Source: Apus apus (Eukaryota; Chordata; Aves; Apodiformes; Apodidae). Taken from it: a stretch of 64,000 bases of DNA. A program made the translations under genes and the position numbers. Location of the stretch: NCBI RefSeq assembly GCF_020740795.1, contig NC_067294.1, positions 3,224,001 through 3,288,000 of the forward strand, read 5' to 3'. The notes beneath the pieces are model-generated. The model did not search any database. It saw nothing but the letters and a program-made list of their open reading frames with translations, and was not told the DNA's origin. This document shows positions 30,601 to 44,347 of the stretch, in pieces; positions within the stretch are counted from its first letter, which is position 1, and each line of letters starts with the position of its first letter.

Positions 30601-33600
30601 CACTCAGCCTTTGTGTACCACAGGTGAATAGAATTAATTCCATTTTCAGATGGTCACTCTGCTTTGACATCCAAGTCATGACAATTGTGAGAATATTCCC
30701 CTTCTTTTGAACGTGGAAAACAACTCTTTGTTCTTGCCTTGACATTCTCAAGGCACTGACTCTACGTTATTGCCAGGCACATTGTTCTATAGCAGAGATG
30801 CCAACTGGTGGTAGTATGTTATGGGGAGATTAATACTTTCAGGGCACAAGAAGTGAATGTCTGGGATTCATTTCCTAGACTGTCAGATAGAGATAAGTTG
30901 GTACAGATGATTCACTTCTTTTGTTCCAAATTTTTGTAGACAGACTACCATGTATTTTATTTTTTTCCAAAAATGAAATTTGTGCCAAGCAGCATTTACA
31001 AATATCTATGCCATTTTGCTAATTCCTTTTTTTATAGAAAAATATCAACTATGGACATTTTAATCAATGTTTATAACCCCCATAAAAAAACCTCTTAATA
31101 ACATTGAAAATGGTTTAAAGAAAATGTCACTTTTGTTTAAAAGGAAGGCAAACTTTTTCCATTTTTAAGCTGGAAAATGAGAGCCATGATAGTAATTGCA
31201 CTTTTTAACCTAGGTTGTGAAGTCATTTGTACAACTAATGGAGGCTGTGACTAAAAAAATGCCCCAAATCTGTAAAATCCTAATTAATTTGTTCATTACA
31301 GATAATATTAACCTCTGATACAACACGTGTGAAGTTGAGCTTCTTCCAAATAAAAGCTAAATGCAGGTTTGCGTTATAAAGACATGTAGCCCAACAGCAG
31401 TAGTTGCTGGTTTCCCAGCAATCTAGGAGATGTGTGCTCTAAAATAAGACTGAAGCACCCTGGGGCACACAGAGGACAGGCACCCTTGTCTGCCTCTCGT
31501 GTCCTCAACCTTCTGCTTGGGGCATAACCTGGTTCCAGGCTGGGCATTAAGTAAAGCAGTTCATTCTCTTCTGGTACTCGAAATGGCCTCTTACATGACT
31601 GCTTTGTTAATGTCAAGTGGCTGGGGAAAGTTCTGGGATATTGTGCAAAGAAAGTATTAAATCTAAGAGTTATGATGTATGTTATTAAGTCAGAGTATTC
31701 AAAATTACATCCCATGATAATGTACTCAATGGTTCCTGGTAGCTGGTGAAAAGCTTGGTGGATAGGCATGTAATAATAACTCATATTTCTTATTTTTAGC
31801 TATTAAGTCCCATTGCTTCCCCAACATTAATTTTCCACGTAAGCAAGAGCTATAGTTGCCACGGGGATTTTATATAATTGCAGATGGTAGGAGACATAGT
31901 TGGTAATTGCAGAAATGCAGAGGGAGAGGTCCAGGAGATCATCTTCTATTAAGATGTGGCTGTTGCTATGGAATGTTTTATTAACTGCTGTTCTGCATGA
32001 GACTGTTGTGATATATCATTTCAAATAAGAGGTTATTTTTAAAATGGACCCATTTCTGTGCCTGCCAAAGCAAAATCAGATCACCTCTCTGAGGAATAGT
32101 AATTTAAAAAGCTCCTGTGCTGGACAACAGACATTATATAGAATATAGTTCATGAAGGAGTCAAGAGAATTAGAGTCAATCATAACAGAGGCAGCAAAGA
32201 AATCTGGAGCTTCCATATCCATCTCTTGAGGCAATCCCAGTTCTTTAAATTAAACAAAACTTCTCTTGCAGATACAAAGATTCCCCCCCTGTCATAGCAA
32301 AAGATTACTAGAGGCTAATGTCCTCACTTGAAAGTGGATGTAATAGATTAATTCATATCAGAGAGACCATAGTCTCTTGTATTTATTTTGAAGTATATTC
32401 TCTGCTCAGAGAGTGGAGCACAGAAGGAAGAACTGATGGTGCTAGGTGCTTGTTTGTGATGGACACAGAGATATGAACTGTGTCTGCATGTTCGTGTCAA
32501 ATGTAGTGCCCAGGTGTCATGGTCACACCAGGCTCTGCTGAAGGACCCAAATGGTCAGTAGCTCTGGGAAGTGAATAGCTGTTTCACTTCATAAGAAGTT
32601 AAAAATCCGTCTCTGTCACTCCTTGGGAGATGTTGTAAGGATAGGTTAAGCAAGCAGTAATGAACTGTAAATTTAGTAATGGTATCTCCACAAGATTTGC
32701 CAAGTCACTGCTGTCACTCTGCAGCAGCTACACTCCCTGTGGAGCAGAAATGTGAAGTGAAGCTACCTGCCAGGACAGAGGCAAAAAACGTAGCTCTGTT
32801 CTAGTTGTGAACGACAAGTTCTAGTGATTGCTTTGCTCATCTTAAAAATCTGCGTGTAGAAAAGTGTCTGTATGATAACTGGAGCACATCAAGCTTTTCA
32901 CATGGCATGGACAGATGAAAACTTGACAATAAGGAGGAAGCAAAGCAATATCCCCCCCTGCGGGAGTCACCTGGATTGCAGCTGGAGCCTCTGGCAGTGC
33001 TGTCTGCCCAGCGGGCCAAGCCTCCTGGGTGGCTCCTGCTGATTCCAGACAGGCTCTGTGTGCTGACAGTGAGCAGATGCTGAGGGGAGGAACCAAAACT
33101 CATTATTTTTAACTAAAGTTCTGGTTTCCTGACAACTACCCAGAATTTCTGCTTTTTACACGTTAATCAGGAACCCAGTAATTATTGCTGGGTTTTGCTT
33201 CCCTCCCCCCCAGCAGGCTTTGCAATATGATTGTGTCTGTGTGTGCTGCTTTTGGTGAGGTAGTAGTTGGTGTAATTAACTGTGTATCACCAAGTGGACA
33301 GGTCTGTCCTTCTGCGCTCTTACAGTCCAACCCTTCTGCACATAGTCCCTGAAAGAAGGAACCACATTGTTTTTGCAGTTACAGAAGGAAGAAAATGAAC
33401 CCAAACAAAACTCTAGGGACTTTTATCTGCCATCTTCAAATTATGTCAGTGGGCTTAATGAGAATAAGCAGGTGCCTGTAACATAAATATTTGTATTTAT
33501 GGTGATTTTATCATTCATTGCTTTATTTACAAAAGCCCTACAATTTCTTTTGGGATATGTTATTCCTTTCTACTTGCTTCTAGCTAATTCATCTAATGAC

Positions 33601-34500
33601 ATTTTTGTCCATAAAAAGTGGCTTATGGAAAGCACTGAGAGTGAATATCAATGACAAATATGCCAGGATATTTGTTTGAAAGTGCTTGGAGGGTCATTCT
33701 GAAGCTTGTGGATCAACCAGGGAAGCAGAGTTAGTCTCAAGTGTCAGTTGACCTGTCCCACCAATCGAACTATGGAAAGCAAAGCATTCTCTGGGTAATA
33801 GTTGTGAATACTTTCCAAACAATTCATACAATAGAAACACAATCACATAAAATGTTTATTGGATAATGAATGAATACAAAATCTGAATATCAAACAAAAT
33901 GAAAATCTAAATCTTTCTATGTACTATTTTGAGAGGAAAATAGGTTGTATTTGGTGACTTCCTGATTATTGTGAACGACCCCTATGGCTTGGGAATATGG
34001 CTCTTAAATTAATTTTTTATTTCCCTGCATGCTGTGCACTGAATTCTCAGAGGTTTCTCTCTCATTAGTATCATAACATTTTTCTAAGGTCTGGCCAGTT
34101 TTGAGAAAATTGTGTAGTTTTAAGCTAAATTACCCTTATCACACATGGAAGCATTTACTAGTGCACGGCATTTCTTCTGAATGCACCTCAACTGCTCCGT
34201 GGGGTGGGTTTTTTTGCACTGAAGTTGCTTTTTAGGTACTAAAAACAAGAAGAGAAACCAAAATCCTCATTTTCTTTCAGTGTATGGTGTTGTAAAAACA
34301 TAGGCATGTATAATCCCAGCAGAAATAAGTGGCAACTTTCTGCACCAACTCCGTTCCCCTCATTATCAGATGAATGCATTGTGTTCTGCATCTGGATGTG
34401 CAATTAGGGAAATCCACTCTTATACAATTACTTGAAATATACCTCTGGAAGCTGAATTTGGGGAGAAAAGCAACATTTGGTCACTCAAACTATTATTTCA
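27700..34500. other. Intergenic sequence upstream of MACROH2A1
   Basis: Apart from a CR1 tail at 28,885-28,953, I see no gene, RNA or repeat family. The open frames near 28,387-28,866 overlap on both strands and lack similarity to known proteins. A block near 31,830-32,050 has unique-looking sequence with E-box and homeodomain-type cores but no stronger evidence. Confidence 0.7.
28885..28953 (+). mobile_element. CR1 LINE 3' end fragment (5'-truncated)
   Basis: The segment GATCTTGAAGGTCCCTCCCA followed by ACCCAAACCATTCTGTGATTCTGTG is the classic sense-strand 3' terminus of avian CR1 elements, ending in two ATTCTGTG tail units. About 70 bases remain, as is common for heavily 5'-truncated CR1 insertions. 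It cannot move and has no coding capacity. Confidence 0.88.
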
Positions 34501-34503
34501 ATC

Positions 34504-34526
34504 CATTTATTTATTTATTTATTTTT
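34504..34526. repeat. (ATTT)n microsatellite
   Basis: About five and a half TTTA units with no interruption. A similar tract occurs 650 bases further on. Confidence 0.85.
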
Positions 34527-34929
34527 ACTGAGAGGACATGTATCGCTTCTGCTTAGAACAGTTGGTGTTTCAGACTACCTCTGGGCTATTGTGGCTCAAA
34601 CCAGGACAGTTTTCAAATGTGATTAGTGATTTTGCAAGTCAGACTTTTTAGACTTGTTTCTACTAAACAGAGCTATAGAGATCATGAATCACTTTAGAAT
34701 GTCTTGCCTAATATTTTTCTTAATGGGGTGTGTCAGGAGATCTTTCTTCAGCCCCGTTCCACTGAAAGGGGAGCATCTTTAAGCACCTTCACCGTGTGCA
34801 TGTTCAGACATGATGCCATGAAGGAGCTCAGCCAGCAGGTGGAGTTTAAATTGCATTTAAAAAGCAACGCTTTAGACTCTCAATAAGGTTTAGCTGGTAC
34901 TGAGCTGCTGGAAATGCTTCTTTCTGTCA

Positions 34930-35095
34930 GTTCTGGAAGCGCGTTGGGTCGTTAGAGCTTTCACCGACTGTCAGACCATCGACATGCGGGCCACGTCCCT
35001 TGTGCACATACTGTTTATTAACTTGTTCACATTGACTTTGGAGTAATGTGGAGAAGTGCTAAATAATTGTCACTGTGTAAATTAATTTTAAAAAG
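34930..35095. promoter_or_regulatory. Candidate conserved non-coding block with retained CpGs
   Basis: Seven CpG dinucleotides fall within about 56 bases (34,940-34,995) in a region otherwise nearly free of CpG. An AT-rich part follows with TGTTTATTAAC (forkhead/HNF-like), CTTTGGAGTAATGTGG and TAAATTAATTTT. No start codon, frame or repeat explains it. Function is inferred from appearance only. Confidence 0.25.
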
Positions 35096-35176
35096 GTCAG
35101 CTCTCAATTTTATATATACCTGAACAGACAGTAAGGAAGAAGAAGCATGTAGAGGAACTGAATTCCCAGTTTAAGC

Positions 35177-35199
35177 TTATTTATTTATTTATTTATTTT
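35177..35199. repeat. (TTTA)n microsatellite
   Basis: About five and a half TTTA units within intergenic sequence, similar to the tract at 34,504. Confidence 0.85.
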
Positions 35200-37524
35200 G
35201 CCTTGATGGCAGAAAATAGGATTAGGATAGGATTAAGGTAGTATTTGATGGCAGTGTTTCACTAGGAGCTGAACTGAGCACTGGAAGAGATGAGAGGGTC
35301 AAGAAATATCTGACAAAAATCATAATGCTGCCATGGTAGCAATGGGAGGTAGATGAAAGAAGGGTTTATTACATCTGTCACTGAGCTTTATGGTAAACCT
35401 AGTGTTGAACAACAGCCAAAGCAGGAGGAACTGGAGCTGGCCCACCCTTCTGAGCAGGATATGGCTATGGCTGGCATGTGCCTGGGAATAGAGCCAGACT
35501 CCAAGGCTTATACCTCCATCTCAGAGATGAACTGTGTGGTCTGGCACCACTTTATCTTTCACTGTGAGTTCTAGCTTAAGGTCAAAGACAAGACCTGATT
35601 TATAAATGCTGATTTATAAGTGATAAGCTACTCTGTTCTAGAGGCAGTTTCTGCTGTTATCCAGAAATCAGTGTAAGGAGTGTGTAAGGCTGCAAAGAAA
35701 AACAATGATGGGATTTGCTCTGGCTAATAGAGATGTGAGCAGTGCTGGCATCCAGGGAAGTCCTTATGTCACAGTTTTCAGGGAAAAAAAAAAATTGGAA
35801 AAATAAAGCATTACACCACGGTGTGGTGATTTGAAGGGCAAAATTTTGCACCTTCCTTACAGGAATGGCTTGCAGAACCTCATGGAGATGCAGTCTGTAA
35901 AATCTAAAGTCATACTGGACACAGAAAAACAGGCAGGAACATGCAAAGAGCAGAGGGAAAGGGAACCAGACGGGCAGATCAGGGCCTGCCAGGTTACCCT
36001 GACTTCCTCCAAGCTATGCAGGAGAAGAAAGGGAGTTGGCAGCCACTAAAAGCACATGATGACACAACCCGATGGCTGCAGAGACAATGAGAATTATAGT
36101 CAAAACAGTGGAGAAAAATACAGGCTACAGAAAAATGACTGCTTTTTAATCTAAACCAGGTCTGTTCCTGAACTGGTGACACTAAACTTGCGACAAAGGA
36201 CTGAAAGGAGAACTGCAAAGCACCACTAAAAGTATGTTCACAGCAGATGATGCAGGCTGCAGGAAAACTGCTGGAAAATGCCCAGGAGTTTGGAGGAACT
36301 GCAGTGTCTTTCAGGTCCTTGCATCTGAAAGCACTCTCGTGTCCTCAAGTCAGTCAGGCACCTGCTCAGCAGAATGGCTGAGAAGAGAGAAGGAATAACA
36401 GGAGCCATAAAGCCAGCAGCTCAGCACCCATAGGGGACAGAGCAGCCAGGGAGCAGATGGACAAGCTTCACTAGACCCAAGTAACATTTTTTAAAGCCCC
36501 AGCAAGGATTTACTACCAAATTCCCCTAATTCAGTGCAAGGAGAATTTTCTCCATACTAAGCACCAAAAAAAGGAAAGTTAGCAACTGATGCTGGAGAAG
36601 GAGAGCCACTGTGGCCACTGAGGCTGTCAGAAATCCTGCTGGGAAGCATTTCAGGAAGCAGGCCATCCCTGCCTGGGTGGTCGCAGACAACAAGCCCTGG
36701 TTTGTTCCTACCATCTTGCTGGCTGCAAAAACTGAGTATTTTTCTTGCCACCTTAGAAAACCTCAGTAATCTGAAGGGCTGGATGATGTGCTCTCTGCCA
36801 TAGCAGAAGATCGGCTTTGCTGATCTAAGGATCTGCTCCAGTCCCAGGTCTGGTGCTTCAGTTTCACATCCATCACTCTCTCATAGCTTGCCAGGAGGCA
36901 ATGCTGAATCAGCAGCTCACTGCACCAAGGCTTCTTAAAAAAAGCTACAAAAAGCAAAGAAAATAATAAATGGTGTTCCACTCTGGAAATGATATGCTAT
37001 AAAATGCCTTTCCAGCTTCCTGCTGCAATGCTTCATGCCTGAAGTCAGCATCCTTGTGTACTTTGATGCTTTCAGTATTGACATTATTATACCTGCCAGG
37101 ATGGAAAGGAGTTGCAGACTCAAAGGATGAGAAATGTGCAAAGGATGAAGGCTGCAACCACTGGCAAGCTATAACCCTCCCTAAACTGTAAATGGGAAAT
37201 TCTGCCAAGATCAGGCTATTATTTTTTTTTAATTAAATACATTTTTCTCATATTATTTTTTTCAGGTTCTAAACAAAATCTAGCTGCCAATGTCTGGGGT
37301 ATGAGGTCAATGGGTTGCACCTGAAATCAGGTGGGATCCCCAGTAATGCTGTGCTTGGATTCCCACATAGTAACTGCATTATTTCCAGCACACTGATTTT
37401 TATTTCAGACATCAAAAGAAATGAATAGGCATTAAAAAAAAGAGAAGAAGGAAGGAATTCAAAATCAAGGATGATGATTTGCCATATAATATAAAGAAGG
37501 GATAGTGAAATAACATGATTTTAC

Positions 37525-37615
37525 CTTTAGAGTTGCATCTGAACCTCTGTCAATCAATTCTGCCATAAACTCCAGTTTTTCTTGGGTTTGCTGTATATTC
37601 TGTGCATTCCAGCCA
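37525..37615 (-). other. Unassigned exon-like open frame
   Basis: On the minus strand the sequence TTCTCTCCCAG|TGGCTGG is followed by an open frame whose product includes NIQQTQEKLEFMAELIDRGS and then DATLK. It ends at AAG|GTAAAA, an acceptable donor at 37,524. A second possible acceptor (GCACAG) would make a 75-base, phase 0-0 exon from 37,599. The peptide has a protein-like balance of residues and looks like an amphipathic helix. I do not recognise a family. A LIDRGSDATL-type string is vaguely like an ankyrin-repeat end, but that is weak. It lies about 10.6 kb upstream of MACROH2A1 exon 1 in the same orientation. It could be an exon of another gene, a retrocopy remnant, or chance. Confidence 0.15.
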
Positions 37616-40600
37616 CTGGGAGAGAATTTATGATTAGAGTATTGCAAAACTAGCTCTATTGTCAAGTTTTCCAGTGAAGGTCAAACTAAGTTTGGGGATT
37701 TTACATTTGCCAGGGGAGAGGAATGTTTGGACAGTCACCTGGTAGGGCTGAAACACCACGGCCTGTCTGTGCGCCATTGCACCCAGAGACTTCTCAAATA
37801 AACCAGTGGTATTTTAGAAAAGGGCTAAAGAAATGGCAGATTGCAGTGAGGCTGGGGAGAGCAAGCCTTCACTTCATTAGTCACTAAATTGCAGCAGATG
37901 GTTTAGAAATTACTTCATCAGCAGTGAGTTTGTGTTTTCTGCAGAGATCCATGCCATCAATCCAAAGACAAAGGCAGACAGTGGGTGCTTTATTATAATC
38001 ATGTCTTTGCTGACTTCTACCAGTCAGAGGGAATGAGCAGGAAGGAATGTAAGATGGGGAACTGGCCATGGAAGAGGATTATAGCAGATCAACACCGGTA
38101 GTTTCTAGGAATTTCGTGGGTTTTTTATTAATAGCTCATTGTTTCTGTGCCGAAACTCCTGCTCTGGTGCCATGTAGCTTTAAGCGTGCAGGAGACCTCT
38201 GGTACCTCATCACCAAGGGGTATTGCTTTTTTTAGGTGATTCTCCTCAGTGTTTGTTGGTGAAATGTTCACCTCTCCCCAGCAAAGATTGTGTTTGTTCC
38301 TTTCCTTGCTGTGTGCACGTGTGCCTTTCCTCTGCAGGTGGCTGTGCTGCAGGTTGCTGTGACACAAATGCAGCTCAGCTTTGCAGGGCTTCTTGCTTTA
38401 AATCCAAGAAATAGTCCAAGGGCCATGAAAAGCTGTTGTTCAAAAGGCAAGGGGAACCTTCCAGTTTTGCTGTCTGGCTGGGTTAACTCCTGAAGTTAAA
38501 ATGAGGAGGTTGTGATCTTGCAATGTGCAATTGACTGTTTAGAAGAGGGGATTATGGTGTGAGAAGCCAAGGAATGTAACATTGTAGCTGTGAGAGGATA
38601 CATCGGAAGAAAGTTTGCTGGTTTCATTGAATGAAGACCTGTCAAACACACATCCTGAACATGAGTAGTTTCTTGCTGTGTATTGCACGAGGTATTCATT
38701 GTTTTGCTTTATATTATTGTTGGTCAGTGCTCTGGATTGTGCAAAACATGCTGAAGTACAACTTCTCCCTGGCTCTGGGACTCCCATTATCCAGACAGCG
38801 TTAGCTGGGCTATATCTATTTCTTCGGAAGGCATCCAGGAGACATGGTACTATATTAAAACACTTAAATGTACAACCCCAGTGACCTGATTTTGCTAACA
38901 GCTATAAAAGCAGAGTTAATGTAATTAAACAAAATTTCATTGATAAAATAATATGGAAACTTGCAGGGAATGTAGCAGAATGTGAAGACGACCTCTGCAC
39001 AGGGCAGTGATGTAGTGTGATTGTGTCTAGGACTTAGTCTGTCCTTTCAATAGGAAATAAATCCTCAATGGAGCTGCAGAGCTGCCAGGGAAAGGGGAAT
39101 GAAGAGATCGTGGAACACTTTCCACAGGGTCTGGCAATAAATAGTAAAAGGGTTAGAGAAATTATTAATAAGTCCAATATTTTACTGCAAGTTTAAGAGT
39201 GCAGGAGGGGGAGAGTGGCATGACAGAAGGTCATGTCCCATGCACAGTCAGCATTACAGGAGTTCTCTGATTTGCTCAAGAGCTTAAACCAGTTGAGTTC
39301 TGCTCAGCTCTTTTTTTCTGCGTGAGCAACAAATCCAAAGAGGTCTTGCTGCAGGAGGTTTCCAGTTTCTTCCATTTCATAATCTGGTTGATGCCCATCT
39401 ACGAAAATTATTAGTAACATGAGGTGATGCTGTCCACATCCAACTGGTGTTATCATCAAAGAGGTTCAGATGCAAGATGGAACTAGTGCCTTTGGCATCC
39501 CAGAGACACTCGTTATGGTTTTAGGCAGCTGACAGCAGGATAATGCATGTGCAGCAAAGACTTTCATATAGGTGTGTGGAAAGCACAGGGACAAAGCAAT
39601 TTGTTAAAGCAGATTTAATCCAAGCCTTGTCTTTTAAAACCTCTCAGCAGCATTGTCATTAGAATGAGAGTCTAAAGCAGAGCTTTCTCTGATGCCAGGA
39701 GAGAAACCAAACTGCATTTTCCTGAGTCACCTCCTTTGTGAATCTGTGAAGACATGTTGCAATTCCACCCTTCAGGAAGCAATGATTTCAAGACACAGCC
39801 CTTTTATTTTTCCACTGTGGGTTGACAGCCTTGCCACACATTATTGTGTTCTTCCAATCTGGACTAAAGAAGACTAAAGTAAACCAAAATAAATCTGGAG
39901 AAGAAGGACATTATTTTTCCTTCTTTTTTTGGCTCATTCCTTCCTAGAGGCATTTATTGTGTTCTGTAGAAAAACCAACTTGTAGCAGAGCTAGTGTTGC
40001 TTCAACTTCAAACAATTAAAGGGCTTTTTGTGGCAAGCCTGTGCCACCCTGCCAAGCACTCGTATGCAGCAGTTGGCTGCCTCTGAATGGCATATGAGCA
40101 TCAGCAGAAGAGTTACTTTATTATCTGTTTCTTCAGATCAAATTTGACCTCCCCAAGGAGACTAAAAAACTGAAACCCCCAAACATACCAAGATTTACAA
40201 TAAATAATGGAAACAACTGAAAAGCAAAGCAGAACAACGTGAAGGTTTCCCTTACATGTCTGTAAATTACTGCTCCAGAATCACAGCAGCTGGCCAGGTC
40301 ATGAGGTGGATCTTTGCAGTTCTGAACGCATCAAAGTCTAAAGCTGTTGTACAAATGGCAATAAAACCAACTTACTTTGGTGTGGTCTCATTTTCAGGCT
40401 GACAGCAAATGGAATAAACAGTGAAGAGTAAAGAAGTTTTAAACGGTCTTTGATTAAACTGATTCAGAAATAGAACCAAGCAACTATACTAATTGGAAAT
40501 ACATGGCACCAAGTCGTCTGTTGGGGTAAACTGGCACAGCTTCATCAAAATGCTGTGCTGCACCTTTTGACACCAGAAGACAGTGTGCTTATGGTATATT

Positions 40601-42999
40601 ATCCCGGTGACATGCTGAAGGTTGCAATCCAGGCGTGTTAGAGATGTTCTCCACTTAATATAGTGCAGATTGCATCTACTCCTGTCTTCACTTCCCATGT
40701 GTGACCTACAAATGCTGCAGACTCTGTGCAGTCACATCTAGGAGTCCATCACCAGGGTGAGGAGGCACCAGCAGTGCTGTACATCACCTAGTAGGCATCA
40801 GATCTGGGAGAAGAAAATTACAACTGCGATTTTTATTATCACTTTGCCACAACCTCTTTTCCTATGATTCATATGGCCTTAAGAGATTAGTTTTCTTTAC
40901 CATTTAACCTTTCTCAATATTGCTGCCTGAACCAAATTTATGTCTAGGATAAAGCTATGTCCTCTTTTTATTGAATCCAGGTACTTTTCATAATGAAACT
41001 AAGGTCATGTGATCTTTCATTATGGTACTTTGAATTCTTTATTGAAAATGTATATTATATATTTTTATGACATTAATTAAATGTCTCAAAATAAATGACG
41101 ACATAAAAAATAATTAAGGTCTCTGTTTGGCTCATTATCTCTTGGGATTTGATTTATGTTCAGAGAGCTGGAAACTCATCTGACCCGGATAGATTTAGAT
41201 AGCAGGGAGCACTGCCTTGTGGCAAAATTTAAAACTGAAGAGAGAGGGCTCATTTCTTGTGTATGGCACAGCAATTTTTTTTTATTTGCTTACAAGTTCC
41301 CAGGGTAAATTGCATTCTCATCTATCCAGGATGTTATTCCACCTTCATCACCAGAGAGATCTGAGTGCCTTCCAGCTAAGCATGATGTGATCCAGCTAAC
41401 ATCTGCCATGTTCATTCCCTCTTTCATCCTTACCCAAGCGTGTGCCTGTGTTGTTGTTGGGTTTAGATCTCCACGCTGCCATGTGGCACTGTTACAGAAA
41501 CTCATTTGTGCATCAAACACTCTTCTAAATAACTTGCATATTGATCCTGCAAAGACCCCTCTGGTTTATGGCCTGGCATTCAGAAAACTGAAATAGGGAT
41601 ATGAAGCTATTGCAGTCTTGCAAGACAGAAATAATTATACAATCCATCAGGATTTCATTACCTCCAGGTCCATTTTTATATTATCCCTGCATCTTGGATA
41701 TCTTTAACCATGAATTAGACCATTTGTACAAGAAGCTGTACAGTCTGTACTTTCAAATCATTTACAATCTAATTAGAAGACAACAGTTCTTGTCTTTTAA
41801 TACATTGAACCATCCTATTATAGAAAAAGGATGCAATTGCCCATTAAATCTCATAGAGAAGTTCCAAATGTCAGCAGAACTTGATTTCTGTTGTCTTACA
41901 AGTAATTTCTATATTAAAAAAATACTACTAATAATTAGTATTGTTTTTATTTTACTTCAAAATAATGACATGCTGGACAAATACACAGAGCTATGCCCAA
42001 AAGGTGTTTAAAAGCTCTTTCTGGTGCATGGCAGGGAGTTCAGGTGCTGCTCAGATTCCAGCTCAAGCCTTAGGGCTTCATGAAAGAAAGCATCTGAGGA
42101 GGTATTTGCAGTGGAATATGGAAGTGCTTGAAAGACAAGTCCAGTGCTAGAGGACGACTGACATTTATTGACTTCCTGCACCATCTAGTGGGGATTAAAA
42201 TTAATTGCTGTCTTTTTATGAAGACTCAAGCTGTTCAGAATGCCCGTGGCTTCCTCTCCAGGGCACTGGGAAGAACGCTGGAGGACCCGGTTCTCATCAT
42301 CTTTTGCACAATGTGGCCAGGCTGGGACCATCAGTGCCTCTCCAGGCAGTGGGTAACTGCTGCTGGAGTACCCTGCACCAGTAACACACATGAGCCCATC
42401 CATTTATATTAAAGCCAAGAGGACCATTGGGAAGGGCAGATGTCAAGGAGCATTTTTGGTGTGTCATTCACCTGTGGGCATGCACAGGACTTGCAGCCAG
42501 GCAGATCTTCTAGCCATGGGAAGCAGAGAGTACAATGAAGACCTAGAGAACATAGCTGCAAACTGTTCTGATAGGCTCATGTTGTGGTTGGGATGTTGTG
42601 ATGAATTTCAAGAGGTCTGAGTGTAATTCCTCTCACTCTCTCTCATGACCTGGTTGGAGTTACAGCTCTGAGGCTGTTCTGAACAACTAGGACTTAGAAG
42701 CAACAGTTTTCATCAGGCATTAGGTTTTCCAGGTTGCTCAGCAAACCACAAAGGAGGAGCCAAGATCTGATTCTGCAGGTGGATGCAAAAACATAAGGCA
42801 TTTTCTTGAACATAGTTTCCTTAATTATCAGTGAACAGGATGACATTAGGTGATTACACTCCTAATTTTCAGTTCAGGAAACAGCAGCCAGCTTTTTTCT
42901 GTTGCTGGGCAACACAGAATGCTTTGAAATTTGGTTAAAGCTGTGAGTTATAAATATTTTTAAATAGATATGATCTCACTACAGAGGCAACCCTAATTG

Positions 43000-43009
43000 C
43001 TATAAATAG
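43000..43009. promoter_or_regulatory. MEF2-type site CTATAAATAG
   Basis: A perfect match to the MEF2 consensus CTA(A/T)4TAG, with a related AT-rich stretch (TATAAATATTTTTAAATAG) about 50 bases before it. It could equally serve as a TATA-like sequence. There is no nearby gene start to support either role. Confidence 0.25.
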
Positions 43010-44346
43010 CTAGGAGGCTGGAGAATCCCACCTACAGAATATAGTTTATGAATTAAAAAATTGCCCAGGCTGTGAAGGAGGGATATACAGAAAAGCTTGA
43101 AGAAAGGGAGAGAGATCTCCCCTGAGAAAGAGAGCTAATAACTTTCAAACGACTGTGTTTGTTATTCCTGGTGCAGTCCTTGTTTAGTCAACCCATGGCC
43201 CCTCTTAGAGTCTTTTGTTTGTTGGACATGATCATCCCTGTATCATTATAGCAGTGATGACAAGCACACTCTGCCTAGGAAATCAGGATGTCATAGGCTG
43301 GAAATGGGTCTGTGGAAACTGTTCTTCACTGCAGATGTTCTCACCTTCAAGACCAGGACTTATTTTGACCTGTCATTTTTGGCAGGTTTTGGTCTGAGTA
43401 ATGGGGAGCAAGCGGATTTGAAATGCTGCCCTTGTGGTTTGACACATCTTCCCTTGGCTTCACTTGAACAAGATCTTGAAGAGTTAGTTGATTCATGAGG
43501 ATCTGGGCCCTACAGAGGTATCTGCTTGAGATCTTCCTCTTCATTTAGAAGGTCCCAGCAGCATATCTGAGATGAAGTGGTGATGTGGTCTCTGGGAGCC
43601 TTTCCTGGCTGTGGTCAGTTTTGTAGCATGAGAGAAATCAGACAGGGTGAAGACCTGGGCATGGTATCTGCTTTGTTTACTCATTGTGAGTACAGGATTC
43701 CACTTTTCCAACATGAATTTCATGCTGGCAGAACATCACTCGCTTGTTACTGCCACATCCCATACTGTTTCCTAGTTTGAAATGGCAGAATTTCCTATGC
43801 CTTTGTAGTAGGTTTGGGGTTTTATTTCCATATTCCTTTTGCTTGCCACTGCCTATCACTGCAGGCACTGACACCTACTTTGTTGTTGTGGCCCAAGGTT
43901 TGGAAGGAGCTCAGTTGCCTTGCACTGACCTTGATGTAAGAGGCAACTGGTGCATGAAGTTTGTAAATGAAGCACTGAGAACAGACATTCCAGCTGCCAC
44001 ACTGTTACTCTTGAAACACAACATGACTGCTTTAAAGTAGTGTTTACTTTAAAAACAAATTGCAATGTGTCAGAGCAAGTTTCTTCCTTAAAGATGCTGC
44101 TGCATTCACATTGGTACCCACAGTTGTCTGTTACCATAGCCCATAAGGCCATTGTCCCCTGCCCAGAGAGGACAGACACCTGCCTGGTCCTAATGGTCTT
44201 CAAGTGTGTTCAGAAGCTGCCAAGCAAAGCGTTGCCTTGGGATAAAGAGTCTAGTTTTCATAGATGTTTGTGAATATTCATATTTAGATTTACTGAGAAT
44301 TAAAAAGGAGTGTCAGGAATTTTGGATGAATCTTATATTCAATCCA

Positions 44347-44347
<1 letters not shown>

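Larger units (their letters stand above)
34527..44347. other. Intergenic sequence
   Basis: No gene is recognised. The stretch holds a second (TTTA)n tract, a CpG-retaining block near 35.0 kb, an exon-like open frame on the minus strand at 37,525-37,615, and a MEF2-type site near 43,000. The longest open frame (plus strand, 41,601-42,011, 136 codons) lies in AT-rich DNA, is rich in Ile/Leu/Phe, and shows no domain. Confidence 0.7.

Noticed and set aside
41601..42011. 136-codon plus-strand open frame
   Set aside because: AT-rich sequence with a random-looking Ile/Leu/Phe-rich product, no domain and no splice or promoter context.
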